Positions 28,586 through 30,423 of a stretch of 30,423 bases of DNA are shown here, one piece after another. The stretch comes from a virus. Each line of letters starts with the position of its first letter. Within the stretch, counting starts at the first letter, position 1. The notes beneath the pieces are model-generated. The model was not told the DNA's origin. It did no database searches and saw only the letters and a list, made by a program, of their open reading frames with translations. A program made the position numbers and the translations under genes. The stretch lies in the IMG/VR virus record IMGVR_UViG_3300030107_007041, positions 1 to 30,423 of that record; one strand, 5' to 3'.

Positions 28586-28640
28586 ATATTGCTCCTTTTA
28601 TTTATTTAGGAGATATTAATATTAATGAATATGGTGATTA

Positions 28641-29345
28641 CTACTTCCTGCGCCGTCTATAGAAGAGTAATGGAATCGCCGCAAGAGGAACAAACACATA
28701 GTTCTCAGAGACAACAGCGTATTCCAGATCATCTATTTTAGGCATCTCATCGTCCATACCAAAATCGAACAGAGGCGGTACAGTCAACTCAAAGGATTCC
28801 TCCTGAGTCTCCGAGAATGCTCGTGTGAGCCGTCGGAGATATTCCATAGGGTCATCGGGTTCATTTCCAGATAAAAAGTCGAATCCCTGTCCATAACCAA
28901 GAATAAGATCCTCGTAGGCAACAGATCCCCCGAAGCCACCCTGTGCAGGATCAAACGCGGTCATATAGAAGAATGGTGCAGAAAGGAACCCTGTACTCTG
29001 TGAGGGGGGTGCAGGTGTGAGATCCTGATCATCCACCGGATTGTCCACCGGACCGGATGCAGTCGAACTCACCAGATCAACAGGAAGATTAGGCATGACA
29101 TTCGTGACATTACCGAAGCTCTCGATATACGATGCAACGGTATCAACGAACTCCTTGCCCAGTATCGTTCCACCGATAACTGCGGCAGCACCGAACTGAA
29201 GGACTTTCTTCTGGAGAGCCTTCTTCTCTTTCTCACAGGATAACAGATCTTTATTCTGTTTCTCCTTGAGCCGTTCTTTCTGGTTTTCTAATTCACGCTT
29301 TAGGTCTTCATAATCACGACATCGTGGGCAGCCGGGATCAGACAT
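28641..29345 (-). CDS. Coiled-coil membrane protein with a C-terminal hydrophobic/Arg tail
   Basis: The product has 234 residues. MSDPGCPRCRDYEDLKRELE begins with a Cys pair (Cys6, Cys9), then a coiled coil to about residue 48, then a possible membrane span (QFGAAAVIGGTILGKEFV). A Pro/Asp-rich linker and an aromatic acidic region follow. The end, YVFVPLAAIPLLF then YRRRRK, is a second hydrophobic stretch with a basic stop, laid out like C-terminal sorting or anchoring tails. No enzyme motif. It lies directly upstream of the FtsZ-like gene on the same strand, so it may tether those filaments to the membrane (inference). A hairpin covers its Shine-Dalgarno. Confidence 0.6.
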   Translation of the reverse strand: MSDPGCPRCRDYEDLKRELENQKERLKEKQNKDLLSCEKEKKALQKKVLQFGAAAVIGGTILGKEFVDTVASYIESFGNVTNVMPNLPVDLVSSTASGPVDNPVDDQDLTPAPPSQSTGFLSAPFFYMTAFDPAQGGFGGSVAYEDLILGYGQGFDFLSGNEPDDPMEYLRRLTRAFSETQEESFELTVPPLFDFGMDDEMPKIDDLEYAVVSENYVFVPLAAIPLLFYRRRRK

Positions 29346-29350
29346 ATGGG

Positions 29351-29377
29351 AAACTCCTCAAGTCTATTTAGGAGTTT
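29351..29377 (-). promoter_or_regulatory. Hairpin that can cover the Shine-Dalgarno of the coiled-coil gene
   Basis: AAACTCCT (29377-29370) pairs perfectly with AGGAGTTT (29358-29351) across an 11-nt loop containing AAATAGA. The 3' arm contains GAGGAG, the Shine-Dalgarno 8 bases before the ATG at 29345, so the stem would block translation. Confidence 0.5.
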
Positions 29378-29409
29378 TCAGCAGTCCCATTACTCTCTTT
29401 TACCTATAA

Positions 29410-30330
29410 TCAATAACGGAAATAGCGTGGAAAGGGATCGGGTGTCGGAGGATATGTTTTTCTGCGACCCGGAGCATATACTCCCCCCGGATACAGGAAT
29501 GGAGTGGGACGAGTGGGAGTAGGTCCAATTGGCGGCCCGGGCACCCTTGCAGGCGGGGGCGGAGGATCATAATTTGGGTTTACCATTGGCTGAAAGAATC
29601 CAGGCGACCCTAACGGTTGACCGGGGAATGGAATTGGTACTGGAACGGAGTATGGATTTTCCCATCCGGGCGGAATTTGTGGTTCAACATAACCCGGATC
29701 ACCGGGCTTAAGTGGTATTGGCCATGGAAATCGTTGAGGACCGGGATATGGATATTCCGGAACGAACTCCCAATCGAGATCACCATCTGCATCACTTTCA
29801 ACTGGTTCATTTGCCGCTTCACCCATATAGAACTTCTCTGAGTCATCACGGACATCCGTTTTATACTCGTGATGATCACGAACGGCATCGATGTAGTTAT
29901 GAACATCATCGGTGTAATCATCACTGTCTGTCTTCATTCCGTGGTTGTTCAGAGGACCGTGATTATTGATGATGGTGTCGTTGTCATGTCCAGAGAAAAC
30001 ACCGTCATATACGTGATCTTGGAACTCATCCGCCTTACCACCAGAGATATGTCCGATGTACCCACGAATCTCATTGAAGTGATCGTTCACCCTCTGTGAG
30101 AGTACTCTGCCTTCTGGCTTAGACATTATATTGGGCATATTCGTGTATGGTAGGCTTGATCTCCTACCCATACCAGTAAACGTGCTTGGGTTTCTCGCGC
30201 CTCCTACTGAGTGCATCTTGTCCCTCTTCTTCTTGATATAAGGGCCTTGAGCGAAATCCAGAGGAGAATCTAGAAAGGATTCGTTTGTCTGTTCGATTTG
30301 TTCTGTGATGTATTGTAGGAATGTTTTCAT
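29410..30330 (-). CDS. Putative capsid-packaged protein with a proline-rich C-terminal half
   Basis: The product has 306 residues. The leader MKTFLQYITE ends I-T-E at residue 10, matching the T4 capsid-targeting leader position and cleavage rule. Residues 11-175 are polar and His/Asp-rich (DNDTIINNHGPLNNHGMKTD, DDVHNYIDAVRDHHEYKTD). From about residue 185 the chain is roughly one third proline (PGPQRFPWPIPLKPGDPGY and similar) to an aromatic end (PDPFPRYFRY). This half resembles the gene at 24131. Unknown function; a good candidate for an unfolded, ejectable internal protein. A late promoter is 28 bases upstream and CGGAG precedes the ATG. Confidence 0.65.
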   Translation of the reverse strand: MKTFLQYITEQIEQTNESFLDSPLDFAQGPYIKKKRDKMHSVGGARNPSTFTGMGRRSSLPYTNMPNIMSKPEGRVLSQRVNDHFNEIRGYIGHISGGKADEFQDHVYDGVFSGHDNDTIINNHGPLNNHGMKTDSDDYTDDVHNYIDAVRDHHEYKTDVRDDSEKFYMGEAANEPVESDADGDLDWEFVPEYPYPGPQRFPWPIPLKPGDPGYVEPQIPPGWENPYSVPVPIPFPGQPLGSPGFFQPMVNPNYDPPPPPARVPGPPIGPTPTRPTPFLYPGGVYAPGRRKTYPPTPDPFPRYFRY

Positions 30331-30357
30331 TTCATGGTTTCTCCGGGGGGTTCTTTT

Positions 30358-30365
30358 TATTTATA
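30358..30365 (-). promoter_or_regulatory. T4-type late promoter (TATAAATA)
   Basis: Exact TATAAATA on the minus strand upstream of the first complete gene of the right-hand block. Nothing else is evident in the remaining 93 bases of the window apart from G/C runs. Confidence 0.62.
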
Positions 30366-30423
30366 CTGCCGGGGTTCTGGGGGGATTTTCTCCGCCGAAT
30401 ATTTTCTGGGTTTGGAGTCCCGG

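Noticed and set aside
28598-28605. AATAAATA box upstream of the FtsZ-like gene as a late promoter
   Set aside because: The expected start would fall inside the AAAGGAG ribosome site, leaving a truncated leader. It overlaps the CTAAATA element and may be only AT-rich leader sequence.
1-30423. CRISPR arrays, insertion sequences, integrase or attachment sites
   Set aside because: No regularly spaced repeats, transposase-like frames or terminal inverted repeats were seen. The only sizeable repeat is the pair of paralogous genes at 25286-26952.

Overview
The window looks like part of a marine, T4-like contractile-tailed bacteriophage genome. Evidence is direct resemblance to T4 core proteins: baseplate wedge and hub genes (gp25, gp6, gp7, gp53, gp27-like, gp48/gp54-like), head-completion gp4, a gp26/gp51-family hub chaperone, ssDNA-binding gp32 and late-transcription factor gp33. 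T4-type late promoter boxes (TATAAATA) also precede several genes. DNA is AT-rich, genes overlap by 1-20 bases, and there are five tRNA genes. The host is not stated by the sequence. Two secreted proteins carry signatures that are common in Planctomycetes: a PEP-CTERM-like tail ending in five arginines, and a dockerin-like Ca-binding repeat in front of a beta-helix protein. A planctomycete or similar marine host is therefore my inference.

Layout. 1-8137 (minus): baseplate operon, reading gp48-like, gp53, hub, hub C-terminal piece, gp25, gp6, gp7 (cut by the left edge). 8186-10751 (plus): gp4, gp54-like tube protein, hub chaperone with a probable -1 frameshift, and an acidic protein. 10752-11921 (minus): gp33 and gp32. 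11992-14112 (plus): two virion surface proteins, the second with a cupredoxin-like copper site. 14109-18400 (minus): secreted proteins, tRNA-Leu and tRNA-Arg, a deaminase and small basic proteins. 18526-19140 (minus): two candidate non-coding RNAs, one with a consensus sigma-70 promoter and a strong terminator. 19144-21835 (minus): a HTH protein with a structured leader, tRNA-Asn, tRNA-Lys and tRNA-Ile, and small conserved phage proteins. 21876-30330 (mostly minus): a block whose products mostly begin with a short leader ending in (L/I)-x-E. That is the form of the T4 capsid-targeting sequence cut by prohead protease gp21. Embedded in the block are an FtsZ/tubulin-like GTPase, a coiled-coil membrane protein and a small HExxH metallopeptidase.

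How it fits together. The left third builds the tail baseplate and completes the head. The middle holds replication and late-transcription functions, tRNAs and host-interaction genes under sigma-70-like promoters. The right third appears to encode proteins packaged inside the capsid and delivered with the DNA, next to a phage cytoskeletal GTPase. The most notable points are the FtsZ-like protein, the set of candidate capsid-packaged proteins, the roughly 280-nt ncRNA with an 11-nt match to the neighbouring gene's leader, the frameshift in the hub chaperone, and the PEP-CTERM-like and dockerin-like secreted proteins. All family assignments come from reading the sequence and from memory of the families; no database search was run.
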